A stretch of DNA of 64,000 nt from Brevundimonas guildfordensis. GTDB taxonomy: Bacteria > Pseudomonadota > Alphaproteobacteria > Caulobacterales > Caulobacteraceae. Each line of letters starts with the position of its first letter. Position 1 is the first letter of the stretch. Shown in pieces: positions 33,768 to 44,437 of the stretch. Under the pieces are notes generated by a model. The model was not told the origin of the DNA. It saw nothing but the letters and a program-made list of their open reading frames with translations, and made no database searches. Position numbers and translations under genes: made by a program. The DNA lies in contig NZ_JACSQU010000003.1 in NCBI RefSeq assembly GCF_014836405.1, positions 372,001 to 436,000 on the forward strand, in the 5' to 3' direction.

Positions 33768-35332
33768 GGATTTCGCGCATGAATCGTTTCGCTGTCGCGG
33801 CCAGCGTGGCTGTTCTGGCCCTTGGCGGGGCCGGCGCGCCTATCGACCAGGCGGGCGCGCAGACGACGCGCGCCGCCATCACGGCGGGCTCGGCGCCGCA
33901 ACTCGTCAACTTGCCGCGCGGAACTTCCTTTGCGGTCGACCTGCCGTCTGACGCCCGCGACGTCATCATCTCCAATCCGCGCGTAGCCGAGGCCATGCTG
34001 CACTCGCCGCGCCGTATCACCATGATCGGCCTGGAGGGGGGCGAGACCGACGCCGTGTTCCTGGACGGCGCAGGGCGCACCATTCTGGCGCTGCGCGTGC
34101 GGGTGGATGCGGGCGTCAGCGCCCTGCAGGACACGCTGAACCGCATCGCGCCTGGCTCGGATCTGCGGGCCGAAGCGGTCAACGACAGCATCATCCTGAC
34201 GGGGTTGGCCGCCAGCCCGGCCGACGCGGACCGCGCCGCCCAGGTGGCGCGCGCTTTCGTCAGCGCGCCCGAAAAGGTCATGAACATGATCTCGGTCGCG
34301 GGTTCGGACCAGGTGACGCTGAAGGTTCGCGTGGTCGAGGTGCAGCGCAACGTCATCAAACAGTTGGGCTTTGACACCCAGGCGGTGATCGGCCGCGTCG
34401 GCGACACCCAGTGGCTGCTGGGCAATAACGCAACCTGGGGCGTCAACGGCTCGCTGCTGGGCGGGCTTGCGGGCGGGATCGCGCGCGATACGACCAAGAA
34501 TTTCCAGATGGAGGCCCCCTGCATCGGCCCGGGCTGGCCCGAAGGCGCCATGTGCCCGCATACCGTGACCGGCGCTCCGGGCGATCCCTCCAACTGGGAC
34601 ACCGCCCAGCCTGGCACGGGGCCCGGCTCTGACGGTCTGAACAAGGGCTCGGCGACTCTGAAGGCGTTCGAGCGCGTCGGTCTGGTCCGCACCCTGGCGG
34701 AGCCCAATCTCACTTCGGTCAACGGCGAAGCCGCGAGCTTCCTGGCGGGCGGCGAGTTTCCCGTTCCTACCGGCCGCGACCGCGACGGGCAGATCACCGT
34801 GCAGTACAAGCCTTACGGCGTGGCGCTGGGCTTCCGCCCGGTGGTGCTGTCCGAAGGGCGCATCAGCCTGCAGGTCAAGGTCGAGGTGTCGGAACTGACG
34901 CCCAGCGGCGGCCTGACCATCGGCGCCGGAACGCCGTCGTCGATCACCCTGCCGGGCCTGACCGTGCGGCGCAGCGAGAACACCATCGAACTGCCTTCGG
35001 GCGGGTCGATGATGATCGCAGGCCTGTTGCAGGAGAGCACGCGTCAGGCGGTGGATTCCTTGCCGGGTATGACCAACATCCCGGTGCTGGGGCAGCTGTT
35101 CCGCTCCCGCGACTATCTGATGGGCGAGACCGAACTGGTGGTCATCGTGGAGCCCTATGTCGTCACGCCGACGGCGCCGGGGCGGATGCAGACGCCGGCC
35201 GACGGCCTGCGCATCGCCCATGACGCCCAGACCATCTTCTTCGGCCAGCTGAACCAGGTCTACGGCTCGCCCGCGCCGACCGCCCAGGCGGGCGCCGGAT
35301 GGCGCGGCCCCGTCGGCTATGTGATCGAGTGA
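33764..35332 (+). CDS. cpaC: Pilus secretin CpaC
   Basis: A 522-aa outer-membrane secretin of the Tad pilus. After a signal peptide (cleavage near A-G-A-Q, residue 33) come the pilus-assembly N-domain, a BON-like domain (about 130-175) and the secretin core, with E-P-N-L-T-S-V-N-G and the terminal V-P-V-L-G-Q-L-F-R-S region. A Gly/Pro-rich insertion with two cysteines lies at about 246-290. It overlaps cpaB by 4 bp, and cpaD begins 5 bp after its stop. Confidence 0.93.
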   Translation: MRISRMNRFAVAASVAVLALGGAGAPIDQAGAQTTRAAITAGSAPQLVNLPRGTSFAVDLPSDARDVIISNPRVAEAMLHSPRRITMIGLEGGETDAVFLDGAGRTILALRVRVDAGVSALQDTLNRIAPGSDLRAEAVNDSIILTGLAASPADADRAAQVARAFVSAPEKVMNMISVAGSDQVTLKVRVVEVQRNVIKQLGFDTQAVIGRVGDTQWLLGNNATWGVNGSLLGGLAGGIARDTTKNFQMEAPCIGPGWPEGAMCPHTVTGAPGDPSNWDTAQPGTGPGSDGLNKGSATLKAFERVGLVRTLAEPNLTSVNGEAASFLAGGEFPVPTGRDRDGQITVQYKPYGVALGFRPVVLSEGRISLQVKVEVSELTPSGGLTIGAGTPSSITLPGLTVRRSENTIELPSGGSMMIAGLLQESTRQAVDSLPGMTNIPVLGQLFRSRDYLMGETELVVIVEPYVVTPTAPGRMQTPADGLRIAHDAQTIFFGQLNQVYGSPAPTAQAGAGWRGPVGYVIE

Positions 35333-35337
35333 ACGCC

Positions 35338-36027
35338 ATGACCCGACTTTCCTCGCGATATCTTCCCCTGATTGCTCTGACCGCAGGCGGGCTGGCGCTG
35401 TCAGCCTGTGTCGGCGGTCCGGCGAGCCTGGGCGGCGAGCCGCCGCTGACGCCGACGTCGCGCTATTCCCTCCAGGTCGAGCCGGGACTGGAGCGTATCG
35501 CCCTGGCGGTGCACGAGACGGGCGTGTCGGCCAATCAGCGCGCGGCCCTGGGCGATCTGCTCAACCGCTTCGCCATGGAAGGGGCTCCGGTCCTGGTCAT
35601 CGAGGCTCCGTCCGGCGGCGACCCCGTGGCGGCCGAGGCGGCCTGGGCCGTTCGGGCGATCCTGCAGCAGGCGGGGGTGCCTGAGAACCGCATCCAGGTC
35701 GCGGCCTATGTCGCGCCTGATCCGCGCGCGCCCGTGCTGGTCGGTTTCGAGACCGTTCGTGCGGTGGTGCCTCAGTGCGGGACCCAGTGGGGCAGTCTGG
35801 GGCGCAGCGGCGACAATCAGTCCGCCTCCAACTTCGGCTGCGCCGTCACCGCCAACCTGGCCGCCCAGATCGCCGATCCGCGCGACATCGTGGCGCCGCG
35901 CGGCATGACGCCGTCCGAGGCCGGGCGACGCGCGGTGGTGTTCGACGCCTATCGTGAGGGAACCGCGACCTCGGCCGCGCGCGAGCCCTTGCTGTCGCAA
36001 ATGCGCATCTCACAGGCCATTCAATGA
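35338..36027 (+). CDS. cpaD: Pilus assembly lipoprotein CpaD
   Basis: A 229-aa outer-membrane lipoprotein. The signal peptide ends in a clear lipobox, L-S-A-C (Cys near residue 22). The CpaD domain ends with a typical region containing N-F-G-C-A and A-Q-I-A-D-P-R-D-I-V. CpaD assists CpaC assembly or function. The ATG at 35338 is preferred because the longer frame from 35299 would bury the signal peptide. Its stop overlaps the cpaE ATG. Confidence 0.92.
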   Translation: MTRLSSRYLPLIALTAGGLALSACVGGPASLGGEPPLTPTSRYSLQVEPGLERIALAVHETGVSANQRAALGDLLNRFAMEGAPVLVIEAPSGGDPVAAEAAWAVRAILQQAGVPENRIQVAAYVAPDPRAPVLVGFETVRAVVPQCGTQWGSLGRSGDNQSASNFGCAVTANLAAQIADPRDIVAPRGMTPSEAGRRAVVFDAYREGTATSAAREPLLSQMRISQAIQ

Positions 36028-37475
36028 GCAAGCTGGCCGATACCTCTTCCAGCGGGTTCGACGCCCTGGACGGCTTTGATCTGGACGACGAGTTTCTGGA
36101 CCTTGACGACGGTCGGCCCGGCCCGGCGCCGACGCCCCCTCCCGCCGCCGCGCCGATGTCCGCCCCTGCTGAAGCCGCGTTCGTGGAGGCGGCGCCGCCC
36201 GCCGTTGCGACGCCTTCGGCCCTCAGCCCGGTGAGCGGGGCGGTGGAAGTCGCCATTCCGCGCATCGCGGTTCATATCTTCGCCGAGCGGCAGGACACCG
36301 CCGCCGCCGGCGAGCGCGCCGGTCAGGACCGCCGCATGGCCCGCGCGGCCACCCAGATTCGTCTGGGCGGGGTGCAGGCGGCCATCGAGGCCTATCAGAG
36401 CGAGCCGACGCCGCCCCTGGTGATTGTCGAAAGCCTGAAGGACCCGCAGAGCCTGCTGGCCGAGATCGACCAGCTGGCCCAGGTCTGCGATTCCGGCACC
36501 AAGGTCGTCATCATCGGCGCCGCCAACGACATCCTGCTGTATCGCGAGCTGATGCGGCGCGGCGTCAGCGAGTATCTGGTGGCGCCGATCCAGCCGTTGC
36601 AGCTGATCGCGGCGATCGGCGGCCTGTTCGCCGATCCGGCCCAGCCCTTCGTCGGCCGCACCATCGCCTTCGTCGGCGCGCGCGGCGGGGCCGGGGCCTC
36701 GGCCGTGGCGCACAACACCGCCTATGCGATGAGCGAGCGGATCGGCGTCAACACCGTCATCGTCGACTATGACCTGCCGTTCGGCACGGCGGGGCTGGAC
36801 TTCAACCAGGATCCGCTGGGCGGGGTCGCCGACGCGCTGAAACAGCCCGAGCGTCTGGACGCAACCCTGCTCGACCGGATGACCGTGCGCTGCACCGACA
36901 AGCTGAGCCTGTTTGCGGCGCCCGCCACTCTGGACGCCGACTGGGACTTCGGCCCCGAGGTCTTCGAGGAAGTGACGGGGCGTATCCGCGCCACGGCTCC
37001 CTTCGTCGTTCTGGACCTGCCGCACCTGTGGTCGGGCTGGATGCGCCAGGCGCTGATTTCAGCGGACGAGGTGGTGGTGGTGGCGACGCCGGACCTGGCC
37101 TCGCTGCGCAACGCCAAGAACATGATCGACCTGATCAAACAGGGGCGGCCCAACGATGCGCCGCCGCGTCTGGTGTTGAACCAGGTTGGCGTGCCGGGAC
37201 GGCCCGAGATCCCGGTCAAGGATTTCGGCGCGGCGCTGGGAGTGCATCCCAGCCTGACCATCCCCTTCGACGCCAAGGTGTTCGGCACGGCGGCCAATAA
37301 CGGCCAGATGATCATCGACTCGGCGGCCAAGACCAGGCCGGCCGAAGCCTTCGAAACCCTGGCTCAGATCGTGACTCATCGCGAGCTGCCGGCCGCGGGA
37401 AGCCAGTCGCGGGGCAAGGCTGCGGCGGGCGGTTCGTCGCTATTCGCCGGTCTGTTCAGCCGGAAGCGGGCCTAG
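36024..37475 (+). CDS. cpaE: Pilus polar localization ATPase CpaE
   Basis: A 483-aa TadZ/CpaE protein needed to place the pilus machinery at the pole. An acidic, Pro-rich N-terminus (1-65) is followed by a receiver-like atypical domain (about 70-205) and a MinD/ParA-like ATPase domain starting near residue 213. The P-loop reads R-G-G-A-G-A-S, so both lysines of the MinD-type motif are replaced, a degeneration often seen in TadZ. It overlaps cpaD (ATGA) and directly abuts cpaF. Confidence 0.92.
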   Translation: MSKLADTSSSGFDALDGFDLDDEFLDLDDGRPGPAPTPPPAAAPMSAPAEAAFVEAAPPAVATPSALSPVSGAVEVAIPRIAVHIFAERQDTAAAGERAGQDRRMARAATQIRLGGVQAAIEAYQSEPTPPLVIVESLKDPQSLLAEIDQLAQVCDSGTKVVIIGAANDILLYRELMRRGVSEYLVAPIQPLQLIAAIGGLFADPAQPFVGRTIAFVGARGGAGASAVAHNTAYAMSERIGVNTVIVDYDLPFGTAGLDFNQDPLGGVADALKQPERLDATLLDRMTVRCTDKLSLFAAPATLDADWDFGPEVFEEVTGRIRATAPFVVLDLPHLWSGWMRQALISADEVVVVATPDLASLRNAKNMIDLIKQGRPNDAPPRLVLNQVGVPGRPEIPVKDFGAALGVHPSLTIPFDAKVFGTAANNGQMIIDSAAKTRPAEAFETLAQIVTHRELPAAGSQSRGKAAAGGSSLFAGLFSRKRA

Positions 37476-39053
<1,578 letters not shown>

Positions 39054-39058
39054 GGCGG

Positions 39059-40042
39059 ATGCTGCTTCCTGTGCTTGCGGCGGTTCTGGCCTTCATCACC
39101 ATCGGCGGCGTCGGCTGGGTGCTGGTCGGCGGCGACGACTCCTCGGGTCAGGCGGTCAAGCGCGCCAAGGGGCTTGCCGTCAGCCGCACCGAGTCGGTGG
39201 CGGCGGCCAAGCGGGCGGCGGCGGCTAATACGCCCGAGGCCCGGCGCAAACAGATCATGGTCCAGTTGCGCGAGGTCGATCGCCGCGAGCGCAAGGCGCG
39301 CATGACCACCAGCGCCAAGCTGAAGCAGGCGGGGCTGGAGCTGACGGTGAGGACCTTCGTCATCATCAGCGTGGTGATGGGGCTGATCGGCGCTCTTTTG
39401 GCTTTTGTCCTGGGGGGCAACATCCTGATCGTCGTGGGTGTCGGGATCACCATGGGGCTGGGTCTGCCGCGCTGGGTTGTGAACATGAAGGCCAAGGCGC
39501 GGATGAAGCAGTTCTCCCTGGCTTTTCCGGATGCGGTCGACGTGCTGGTGCGGGGCATCAAGACCGGTCTGCCCGTTCATGACTGCTTCAAGGTCATCGC
39601 TCGTGAAAGCCCTGAACCTCTGGCGGGGGAGTTCCGCCTGCTGGTCGAGGGGATAGGCGTGGGGCTGACGCTCGCCGACGCCCTGGACAAGATGTACATG
39701 CGGATGCCGACGCCGGAGCTGAAGTTTTTCGCTATCGTCATCGCCATTCAGCAGAAGTCCGGCGGCAACCTGGCCGAGGCGCTGAGCAACCTGACCTCCG
39801 TGCTGCGCGCCCGGCGGATGATGGGCGAGAAGATCAAGGCCATGTCGTCCGAAGCGGTGGCCTCGGCAGCCATCATCGGTGCGCTGCCGCCGGCGGTGAT
39901 GATCATGGTGACCCTGACCAGCCCCAGCTACATGATGCTGCTGTTCACCGACGTGCGCGGCCACGTGATGCTGCTCGGCGCAGTGTTGTGGATGGCCACC
40001 GGCGTCTTCGTGATGAAGCGCATGATCAACTTCAAGTTCTGA
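39059..40042 (+). CDS. cpaG: Pilus inner-membrane platform protein CpaG (TadB)
   Basis: A 327-aa T2SSF/TadB family protein. An N-terminal membrane helix (1-22), two more near 100-140 and two at the C-terminus flank a cytoplasmic F domain with F-P-D-A-V-D-V-L-V-R-G-I-K-T-G-L-P-V. With CpaH it forms the membrane platform on which CpaF acts. It lies 5 bp after cpaF and 15 bp before cpaH. Confidence 0.92.
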   Translation: MLLPVLAAVLAFITIGGVGWVLVGGDDSSGQAVKRAKGLAVSRTESVAAAKRAAAANTPEARRKQIMVQLREVDRRERKARMTTSAKLKQAGLELTVRTFVIISVVMGLIGALLAFVLGGNILIVVGVGITMGLGLPRWVVNMKAKARMKQFSLAFPDAVDVLVRGIKTGLPVHDCFKVIARESPEPLAGEFRLLVEGIGVGLTLADALDKMYMRMPTPELKFFAIVIAIQQKSGGNLAEALSNLTSVLRARRMMGEKIKAMSSEAVASAAIIGALPPAVMIMVTLTSPSYMMLLFTDVRGHVMLLGAVLWMATGVFVMKRMINFKF

Positions 40043-40057
40043 GGAAGGGGCCGCTCC

Positions 40058-41050
40058 GTGAACGCCTTCATGCGCCTCATCACCGACCCGCAGAACCTGC
40101 TGAGCATCGGCGTCGGCGTGGCCGTTTTCGCCAGCGTCCTGACGCTGCTGTCGTCCTTCGTCGGCGGCGGACCGCGGCTGGACAAGCGGATGAAGGCGGT
40201 GGCCGAGCGCCGCGAGGAGCTGCGCCGTCGCTCGCGTCAGGCCCTGCGCGGCGGCGGGGGCGAGACCGGCGGCGGCCTGCGCCGCACCGACGACAGCTTC
40301 CGCAGCCGGGTGGTGGCGCGGCTCAACCTGGTCAAGCTGCTGGAAGACCCCAAGGTCGCCGAGAAAATGACCCAGGCCGGCTTTCGCGGGCCAAGGCCGC
40401 TGAACACCTTCTACTTCTTCCGGTTCGCCCTGCCGTTCATCCTGATGGCGCTGACGGCCTTCTATCTGTTCTTGGTCATCAAACCGGACCTGCCGGGATT
40501 CACCCTGTTTTCCTTTGTGATCCTGGCGGCGGGCGTCGGCTTCTATGCGCCGAACATCTATCTGAAGAACCTGATCGACAAGCGGCGCCAGTCAATCGTC
40601 GCGGCCTTCCCGGACTCGCTCGACCTGCTGCTGATCTGCGTGGAATCCGGCATGTCCATCGAGGCGGCGATCCAGAAGGTCAGCCAGGAAGTCGGCGGCC
40701 AGTCGATCGAACTGGCCGAAGAGCTGTCCCTGCTGTCGGCCGAACTAAGCTATCTGCCGGAGCGGCGTCTGGCCTATGAGGGCATGGCCAAACGGACCCA
40801 GCATCCGGGCATTCGCGCCGTGGCGACGGCCATGACCCAGGCCGAGACCTATGGCACGCCTCTGGGCAGCGCCCTGCGGGTGATGGCCAAGGAAAACCGC
40901 GACCTGCGTCTGGCCGCAGCCGAGAAGAAGGCGGCGGCCCTGCCGGCTCAGCTGACCGTGCCGATGATCCTGTTCTTCCTGCCGGTGCTGTTCGTCGTCA
41001 TCCTGGGACCGGCCATCATCAACATCACCGATACGATCAAGGGCGGCTGA
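40058..41050 (+). CDS. cpaH: Pilus inner-membrane platform protein CpaH (TadC)
   Basis: A 330-aa T2SSF/TadC family protein with GTG start. Membrane helices lie near 10-32, 122-145, 150-170 and at the C-terminus. The F domain contains F-P-D-S-L-D-L-L-L-I-C-V-E-S-G-M-S-I-E-A-A. It pairs with CpaG. It is the last gene of the cpa run and converges with the SRPBCC gene 16 bp away; no terminator is visible in that gap. Confidence 0.92.
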   Translation: MNAFMRLITDPQNLLSIGVGVAVFASVLTLLSSFVGGGPRLDKRMKAVAERREELRRRSRQALRGGGGETGGGLRRTDDSFRSRVVARLNLVKLLEDPKVAEKMTQAGFRGPRPLNTFYFFRFALPFILMALTAFYLFLVIKPDLPGFTLFSFVILAAGVGFYAPNIYLKNLIDKRRQSIVAAFPDSLDLLLICVESGMSIEAAIQKVSQEVGGQSIELAEELSLLSAELSYLPERRLAYEGMAKRTQHPGIRAVATAMTQAETYGTPLGSALRVMAKENRDLRLAAAEKKAAALPAQLTVPMILFFLPVLFVVILGPAIINITDTIKGG

Positions 41051-41066
41051 CGACCAACCGGCGCGT

Positions 41067-41501
41067 TCAGCCCTGCTCGGCGATCTGCTTCAGGTTCTCG
41101 CTGATGGTCTCATAGGCCGGACGGATGCGGCCGCGATGCTTGTCGTGGAACAGTTCAGCCCGCAACCCGGTGAAGACCGTGCCGTGCGAGACGATGCAGG
41201 CGCCCCGATCCAGCTCCTCGATCTCATAGTAGCGCAGGGTGCGGAACAGAAAGCCGCGACGCTCGGCCCAGACCAGCTGGGCGTTGGGCTCCCACTCGCC
41301 CAGTTGAGCCTGCACTTGTCGCTCGCCCAGGTCCGGCAGGCGCTCGATCAGGCTGATCGGCGCGCCGTAGCCCAGGGCGCCCTGGACCGCGACCTCATGC
41401 GGATTCCAGCGCTCCCAGCTCCCGAAGTCCGTCAGCACGTCCCAGAGGCGCTCTGCGGTGGCGCGCACGCCGATGCGGTGTTCGATGCGGATCGTTTCCA
41501 T
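41067..41501 (-). CDS. SRPBCC-family cytoplasmic protein
   Basis: A 144-aa START/Bet v1-like protein with the opening pattern I-G-V-R-A-T-A-E-R-L-W-D-V-L-T-D-F-G-S-W and a long C-terminal helix (Y-E-T-I-S-E-N-L). No signal peptide. Such proteins bind hydrophobic ligands or act as cyclase-like enzymes; no substrate can be named. AGGGAG three bases before the ATG at 41501 supports this start over the ATG at 41600. Confidence 0.82.
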   Translation of the reverse strand: METIRIEHRIGVRATAERLWDVLTDFGSWERWNPHEVAVQGALGYGAPISLIERLPDLGERQVQAQLGEWEPNAQLVWAERRGFLFRTLRYYEIEELDRGACIVSHGTVFTGLRAELFHDKHRGRIRPAYETISENLKQIAEQG

Positions 41502-41636
41502 GGGCTCCCTGTGACATGGCTTTTTCGGTTTAGGAAGATAGGGCGCACTGAGCGTCTGCACGACGCCGTCACTGGCGTTTGTTCTTGGAGCGCCTGCCAC
41601 GCCGCGTTAAGGCCCTGAACGAAGCAAGGAGCCGTC

Positions 41637-41978
41637 ATGATCACTCGCATCCAGCCCGACAGCCGCATGAGCCAGGCCGTGATCCACGGCGACACCATCT
41701 ACCTGGCTGGCCAGGTGGGCGAACCCGGCGAGGACGTCGCCGCCCAGACGCGCACCGCGCTGGCCGAGGTCGACGCTCTTCTGGCCGAGTGCGGCAGCGA
41801 CAAGTCCAAGATTCTGTCGGCCCAGGTCTGGCTGGCCGACATCGCCGATTTCGAGGCGATGAACAGCGTGTGGGACGCCTGGGTCGACCCAGCCAACCCG
41901 CCCGCCCGCGCCACCTGCGAGGCGAAGCTGGCCACGCCTGACTACCGCGTTGAAGTCATCGTCGTGGCGGCGCGCTGA
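41637..41978 (+). CDS. RidA-family protein
   Basis: A 113-aa YjgF/YER057c/UK114 protein. RidA enzymes hydrolyse reactive enamines and imines released by PLP enzymes such as threonine dehydratase. The family pattern is visible in Y-L-A-G-Q-V-G, the central V-W-L-A-D-I-A-D-F region and P-A-R-A-T-C-E-A-K-L. The Arg (in P-A-R-A-T) that anchors the carboxylate in true RidA is present, but subfamily assignment needs alignment. The next small gene starts one base after its stop. Confidence 0.88.
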   Translation: MITRIQPDSRMSQAVIHGDTIYLAGQVGEPGEDVAAQTRTALAEVDALLAECGSDKSKILSAQVWLADIADFEAMNSVWDAWVDPANPPARATCEAKLATPDYRVEVIVVAAR

Positions 41979-41979
41979 C

Positions 41980-42195
41980 ATGGCCCGCGTCATCTCGAAC
42001 GAGAGCGAGCTGGAGCGCTTCAAGGCGACCCGCGTCACCGCCCTCTACCGTCTCGACCTGATCGACAAGGGGGCGCAGCTGACCTATGAGGACGGCACGC
42101 CGGTCGATATGGCCTCCGAGGCGCAGCGGCTGAAGGATCAGGTCGCCGACATGGATCGCCGCATCGCTCGGCTGGAAGCGGCCGGCGAGTCCTAG
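41980..42195 (+). CDS. Small protein of unknown function after RidA
   Basis: A 71-aa charged, soluble protein. The C-terminal half (about 40-68) is rich in Glu, Arg and Leu with heptad-like spacing, suggesting a short coiled coil. I recognise no family. It starts one base after the RidA stop, so the two are likely co-translated. The ATG at 41980 is preferred to an upstream GTG/ATG inside RidA. Confidence 0.7.
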   Translation: MARVISNESELERFKATRVTALYRLDLIDKGAQLTYEDGTPVDMASEAQRLKDQVADMDRRIARLEAAGES

Positions 42196-42218
42196 GCCCT
42201 TCGCCGCTCGACAGCGCC

Positions 42219-42593
42219 CTAGCTCGGTTTGGCGTACTGGCCCGCGCTCATGACTTCGAGGCCGACGAAGCCCTGGTCGCCTTCGACCCAGGCGTCATGG
42301 CCAGGCGGGATGGCGTAGGACATGCCGGGGCTAAGGGTCTTTTGCGTGCCGTCGTCCATCCTGACCGTCAGCCGGCCGGACACCACGTGCCCGACATGCG
42401 ACAGTTGGCAGCTGTCGGTCTTGGCGATGGGCTTGATGCATTCAGACCATTTCCAGCCGGGCTCGAAATTGAACCGCCCGAGCGTGTAGTCGGACAGCCG
42501 CACCAGTTCGACGCGGGTCTTGTCGGGGGTGCGCAGCTCGTCGGGGGTGTCGTGAGACTTGGTTTCGAACTTGGTGATGCCGCTTTGGGCCAT
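42219..42593 (-). CDS. Cupin domain protein
   Basis: A 124-aa single-domain cupin. The first motif contains L-S-H-V-G-H-V-V-S-G with two histidines, and the second P-P-G-H-D-A-W-V-E-G-D contains the third, so a metal site is possible. Substrate unknown. A textbook AGGAGG five bases before the ATG at 42593 fixes the start; the frame back to 42638 has none. Confidence 0.85.
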   Translation of the reverse strand: MAQSGITKFETKSHDTPDELRTPDKTRVELVRLSDYTLGRFNFEPGWKWSECIKPIAKTDSCQLSHVGHVVSGRLTVRMDDGTQKTLSPGMSYAIPPGHDAWVEGDQGFVGLEVMSAGQYAKPS

Positions 42594-42669
42594 GGCGTCC
42601 TCCTGACGCTCCGCAGGGGACGGGCCCCTGGCTCCCACCTAACGGCCGGCGCTTCCGCCCTGTTCCTCC

Positions 42670-43911
42670 CTAGGGGGCGAGCCGAGCAAACACGGTCGTG
42701 ATGACCGCCTGATAGGCGTCGGTCAGGGCGCGCAACTCGGCCTCGGGCACGCGCTCGTCGATCTGGTGCATGGTCTGGCCGACCAGACCCAGCTCCAACA
42801 CCGGGCACAGAGCGCGGATGAAGCGAGCGTCGGAGGTGCCGCCGGTGGTCGAGGCCTCGGGGCGGCGGCCCAGGGTGTTCTCCACCGCGTCCTGCACGGC
42901 GGTGACGAAAGCGCCCGGCTCCGTCAGGAAGGCCTCGCCCGAGCACATGTGCTCCAGCTCGATCTGCAGCCCGGTCTCGGCCTGCAGGGCGCCCGCCTCG
43001 CGGTTCAACCAGTCGATCAGGCCGTCGCCGGTGTGGGTCGGGTTGAAGCGGATATTCAGTCGCGCCTTGGCCTCGGCCGGGATGATGTTGGTGGCCGGAT
43101 TGCCGACGTCGATGGTGGTGATTTCAAGGTTCGAGGGCGGGAACCCCACGCTCATGCAGTCCCGCTCCGCGAGCGGGACGCTAGCGTCCAAGGATGGATA
43201 GCCGTCGTCGAGGACATGAGCGTCCAGACGGGCCAGCAGCCGGGCGATGACCGGGGCGGGGTTGGCGGCGCGATCGGGATAGGCGACGTGGCCCTGTTTG
43301 CCATGGACGGTGATCCAGGTGTTCAGCGAGCCGCGTCGCCCGACCTTGATCATGTCTCCCAGGTGGTGAGCCGAGGAGGGTTCTCCGACTACGCAGGCGT
43401 CGATGACCTCGCCTTCGGCGGCCAGGGTCTGGACCACCCGTTTGGTGCCGTGCAAGGCCGGACCTTCCTCGTCGCCGGTGATCAGGAAGGACAGGGATCC
43501 TTCGACCTCGCCCTCCGCCAAAACGCGCGAGACCGCGGCGACCCAGGCGGCGATGCCGCCCTTCATGTCCACGGCCCCCCGGCCATAGAGGACGCCGTCG
43601 CGCGTCTCGCTCTCGAACGGGCCGGCGCTCCAGGCTTTCAGGTCGCCGATCGGCACCACGTCGGTGTGGCCGGCGAAGCAGAGGTTAGGCGAGGCCGTTC
43701 CGCGCCGGGCGTAGAGGTTCTCGATCCGGGCGTCATGGCCGACCCCGGTCGGCCCCTCGAACACCATGCGGCGGCACGCGAAGCCAAGGGCGGTCAGGGC
43801 GCGCTCCAGCACGTCCATCGCCCCTTCGTCGGCCGGGGTGACGGAAGGAATGCGGATCAGGTCGCGGGTCAGTTCGACAGGATCGATGATGGAATGTGAT
43901 GCGGCGCTCAT
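42670..43911 (-). CDS. dapE: Succinyl-diaminopimelate desuccinylase
   Basis: A 413-aa M20-family zinc hydrolase that releases L,L-diaminopimelate from its N-succinyl form for lysine and peptidoglycan synthesis. The metal ligands and catalytic residues are visible in A-G-H-T-D-V-V-P, G-R-G-A-V-D-M-K-G and T-G-D-E-E-G-P-A. A short N-terminal extension (M-S-A-A-S-H-S) is the only unusual part. It is divergent from the cupin/MFS pair, with 49 bp between. Confidence 0.94.
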   Translation of the reverse strand: MSAASHSIIDPVELTRDLIRIPSVTPADEGAMDVLERALTALGFACRRMVFEGPTGVGHDARIENLYARRGTASPNLCFAGHTDVVPIGDLKAWSAGPFESETRDGVLYGRGAVDMKGGIAAWVAAVSRVLAEGEVEGSLSFLITGDEEGPALHGTKRVVQTLAAEGEVIDACVVGEPSSAHHLGDMIKVGRRGSLNTWITVHGKQGHVAYPDRAANPAPVIARLLARLDAHVLDDGYPSLDASVPLAERDCMSVGFPPSNLEITTIDVGNPATNIIPAEAKARLNIRFNPTHTGDGLIDWLNREAGALQAETGLQIELEHMCSGEAFLTEPGAFVTAVQDAVENTLGRRPEASTTGGTSDARFIRALCPVLELGLVGQTMHQIDERVPEAELRALTDAYQAVITTVFARLAP

Positions 43912-43960
43912 GAGGCAAATGCTTTAGGCATATCCCGCATCCGCGAGAAGGCCCGAAACC

Positions 43961-44437
43961 GTGCCCAAGATCGACATTGACGCCGCCCCGACCGGCCATG
44001 GGACCGGCTACCCCGAGGAATTCGCCGCTCCATGCAAGCCGCGGCGCCGCTGGCGGCTGGGCGATGCGGTCGGTCTGGATCAATTCGGCGTCAATCTGCT
44101 GCGCCTGCCCGCCGGGGCCTGGTCCAGCCAGCGCCACTGGCACGCGGCCGAGGACGAGTTCGTCTGGGTGCTGGACGGCGAGGTGGTGCTGGTCGAGGAC
44201 GACGGCGAAACCCTTCTGCACGCCGGCGACTGCGCGGGCTTCAAGGCGGGCGTTCCGAACGGTCACAAGATCGAGAACCGCAGCGATCGCGAGGCGGTGC
44301 TGCTGGAGGTCGGCACGCGCAGCCCCGACACGGACGCCTGCGACTATCCCGATATCGACATGATCCTCCCCCAGGGCGCCGACCGATACTTCCATCGCGA
44401 CGGAACCCCCTATCCGAAGACGCCCAGACGAACGTGA
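43961..44437 (+). CDS. Cupin domain protein upstream of an MFS exporter
   Basis: A 158-aa cupin with GTG start. The metal motif is R-H-W-H-A-A-E-D-E-F-V-W-V-L-D-G-E, a full H-X-H-X4-E pattern, and the second motif is N-G-H-K-I-E-N-R. It resembles transcription-independent sugar- or amino-acid-binding cupins; no substrate is evident. Its TGA overlaps the MFS gene GTG (GTGA), which suggests coupled translation and a shared substrate. Confidence 0.87.
   Translation: MPKIDIDAAPTGHGTGYPEEFAAPCKPRRRWRLGDAVGLDQFGVNLLRLPAGAWSSQRHWHAAEDEFVWVLDGEVVLVEDDGETLLHAGDCAGFKAGVPNGHKIENRSDREAVLLEVGTRSPDTDACDYPDIDMILPQGADRYFHRDGTPYPKTPRRT

Noticed and set aside
44032..44433. Extended N-terminus of the MFS transporter
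   Set aside because: This part reads through the cupin gene in another frame and is Arg/Gly-rich; the GTG at 44434, overlapping the cupin stop, is the sensible start.
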